From: AAA164-E04 sp964342825
GTDB lineage: Bacteria; Verrucomicrobiota; Verrucomicrobiia; Limisphaerales; AAA164-E04
Length of the DNA stretch: 64,000 nt
Reading direction: 5' to 3'
NCBI GenBank assembly: GCA_964342825.1
Contig: CAYFHO010000006.1
Coordinates: forward strand, 1-64,000
A program made the translations under genes and the position numbers. The notes under the pieces are model-generated. The model saw only the letters and a program-made list of their open reading frames with translations, was not told where the DNA came from and made no database searches. Shown piece by piece: positions 63,189 to 64,000 of this stretch (positions are counted from its first letter, which is position 1; every line of letters starts with the position of its first letter).

Positions 63189-63998
63189 TCAATGCAGATC
63201 CGACATGAGGTTGGTGCCGGAGAAGGTCAAAATTAAAAATACGAAACCCGAGATAAGGCACCAGGCCAAACCCTTGCCACCAAAACGCCATTTCCATCTG
63301 GCTAGAACGATTGTTGAATAAGCAGCCCAAACGAGCATCGACCAAAGAATCTTGGCATCCTTGTAAAAGACCACCCCTTCCTTGCCCTTGACCAGCAATG
63401 GAGCCAGCGAAAGACCAATCGTCAACAAAACAAGACTGCTCACCACGAGTTTCCCGGCCACACTTTCCAAACGCTGAATGGGAGGAAGAACCGAGAGAAT
63501 GGCAGAAATTTTATGCTTTTTAAGATTACGTTCCTGCATCAAATACATGCAAGAGGCCACCGCACAAAGCCCGAAGCCAGCATAGCTGATCAAAATAAGG
63601 ACGGCATGCAGGCTGACAAAACCGTTTTTGGTGATTTCCGCATCGGGATCATGATGATCCAATCCAGGCATGAGGGCATAAATGCCCAGAAACACAAAAA
63701 TTGGAGAAGCAAACGCACCCAGGGACCTGATTTTTGGCCAAAGTCCTAGAATCAGATAGGCTCCCACCGCTGCCCAGTTTACGAACATGGTGGCTTCGAA
63801 CAGATTATTGACAGGACAACGGTTGAAGGAAAATCCCCTCATGAACATCGCGACGGTGTGCATCATGAAACCTCCCAACAGGAGTACATAATTCACCCGA
63901 TCGTCCTTGCGAAAACCCTTTCGCCACAAGAACACCGAATAGACAAGGCTCACTCCGTACATCAGAGTAGCGCAAAAAAACCATTGGCGATCCGTCAA
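63189..63998 (-). CDS. Cytochrome c assembly (CcsA/HemX-like) membrane protein
   Basis: The 269-aa protein has about eight membrane helices and belongs to PF01578. Conserved points are MRGFSFNRCPVNNLFEATMF, SLHAVLILISYAGFG, VVFYKDAKILWSMLVWAAYS and a final SGTNLMSDLH. Relatives handle heme (CcsA/ResC) or control HemA levels (HemX). The place directly upstream of hemA favours HemX-like or heme-handling duty. The start is TTG at 63998, just at the window edge, so a longer N-terminus cannot be excluded. Confidence 0.85.
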   Translation of the reverse strand: MTDRQWFFCATLMYGVSLVYSVFLWRKGFRKDDRVNYVLLLGGFMMHTVAMFMRGFSFNRCPVNNLFEATMFVNWAAVGAYLILGLWPKIRSLGAFASPIFVFLGIYALMPGLDHHDPDAEITKNGFVSLHAVLILISYAGFGLCAVASCMYLMQERNLKKHKISAILSVLPPIQRLESVAGKLVVSSLVLLTIGLSLAPLLVKGKEGVVFYKDAKILWSMLVWAAYSTIVLARWKWRFGGKGLAWCLISGFVFLILTFSGTNLMSDLH

Positions 63999-64000
63999 CA

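Overview
The window looks like chromosomal DNA of a free-living, probably aquatic member of the Verrucomicrobiota. This is inferred from gene content, since no rRNA is present. The indicators are an H-X9-DG pilin-like protein, a sulfatase fused to a DUF1080 domain, two separate sets of the DUF1501/DUF1549-1553 and DUF1592/DUF1552 'planctomycetal cytochrome' proteins, a DUF6600 YXWGXW protein, and many Tat or Sec exported enzymes. Coding is dense on both strands. There is no phage, insertion sequence, CRISPR array or rRNA operon in view, and one tRNA gene, tRNA-Lys(CTT).

Layout. 1-5.6 kb: tail of a pilin-like gene (possibly frameshifted), a lactonase-sulfatase pair on the minus strand, a CoA-binding protein, and a HAD phosphatase-like protein whose catalytic Asp is Glu. 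6.9-10.1 kb: a three-gene pyruvate/2-oxoacid dehydrogenase operon (E1 alpha, E1 beta, E2). 10.4-13.7 kb: tRNA-Lys, a secreted repeat protein, and a GAF protein paired with a receiver-HDOD regulator. 13.8-17.3 kb: DUF1501 and DUF1549/DUF1553 genes. 17.4-19.6 kb: thiC with terminator, TPP riboswitch and a good sigma70-type promoter. 19.8-24.7 kb: SRPBCC/GyrI-like protein, DUF6600 protein, VanX-type dipeptidase and metG. 24.9-30.1 kb: translationally coupled DUF1592, DUF1552 and ankyrin genes. 30.1-33.1 kb: a YggT-like membrane protein and an AT-rich island of three unrecognised genes. 33.1-36.5 kb: citrate synthase, sucC and sucD. 36.6-40.3 kb: clpS, a DUF2017-like gene, aat, and a fused protease/SirB1-like/TPR gene. 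40.4-43.4 kb: a compact operon of a COG0523 GTPase, a small Cys-rich protein, a dicluster ferredoxin and an unknown protein. 43.4-51.7 kb: endonuclease/phosphatase family protein, SNF2 helicase, hpnH with a small lipoprotein, GDSL hydrolase and SMP-30 lactonase. 52.1-54.3 kb: DUF151 nuclease, holA and a STAS protein. 54.4-60 kb: xylulokinase, D-lactate dehydrogenase-like enzyme and a P-type Ca2+ ATPase. 60.2-64 kb: ccsA/hemX-like, hemA, hemC, crcB and a small membrane protein.

The genes give a partial picture of an aerobic heterotroph: entry to the TCA cycle (2-oxoacid dehydrogenase, citrate synthase, succinyl-CoA ligase), sugar and sulfated-polymer breakdown (sulfatase, lactonases, xylulokinase, planctomycetal cytochrome systems), thiamine and heme synthesis, hopanoid side-chain synthesis, and N-degron proteolysis. 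The most promising candidates for undescribed biology are the GTPase/Cys-protein/ferredoxin operon at 40451-43424, the clpS-DUF2017-aat operon ending in a protease-transglutaminase-like fusion, the orphan island at 31464-33022, and the HAD protein with an altered nucleophile.
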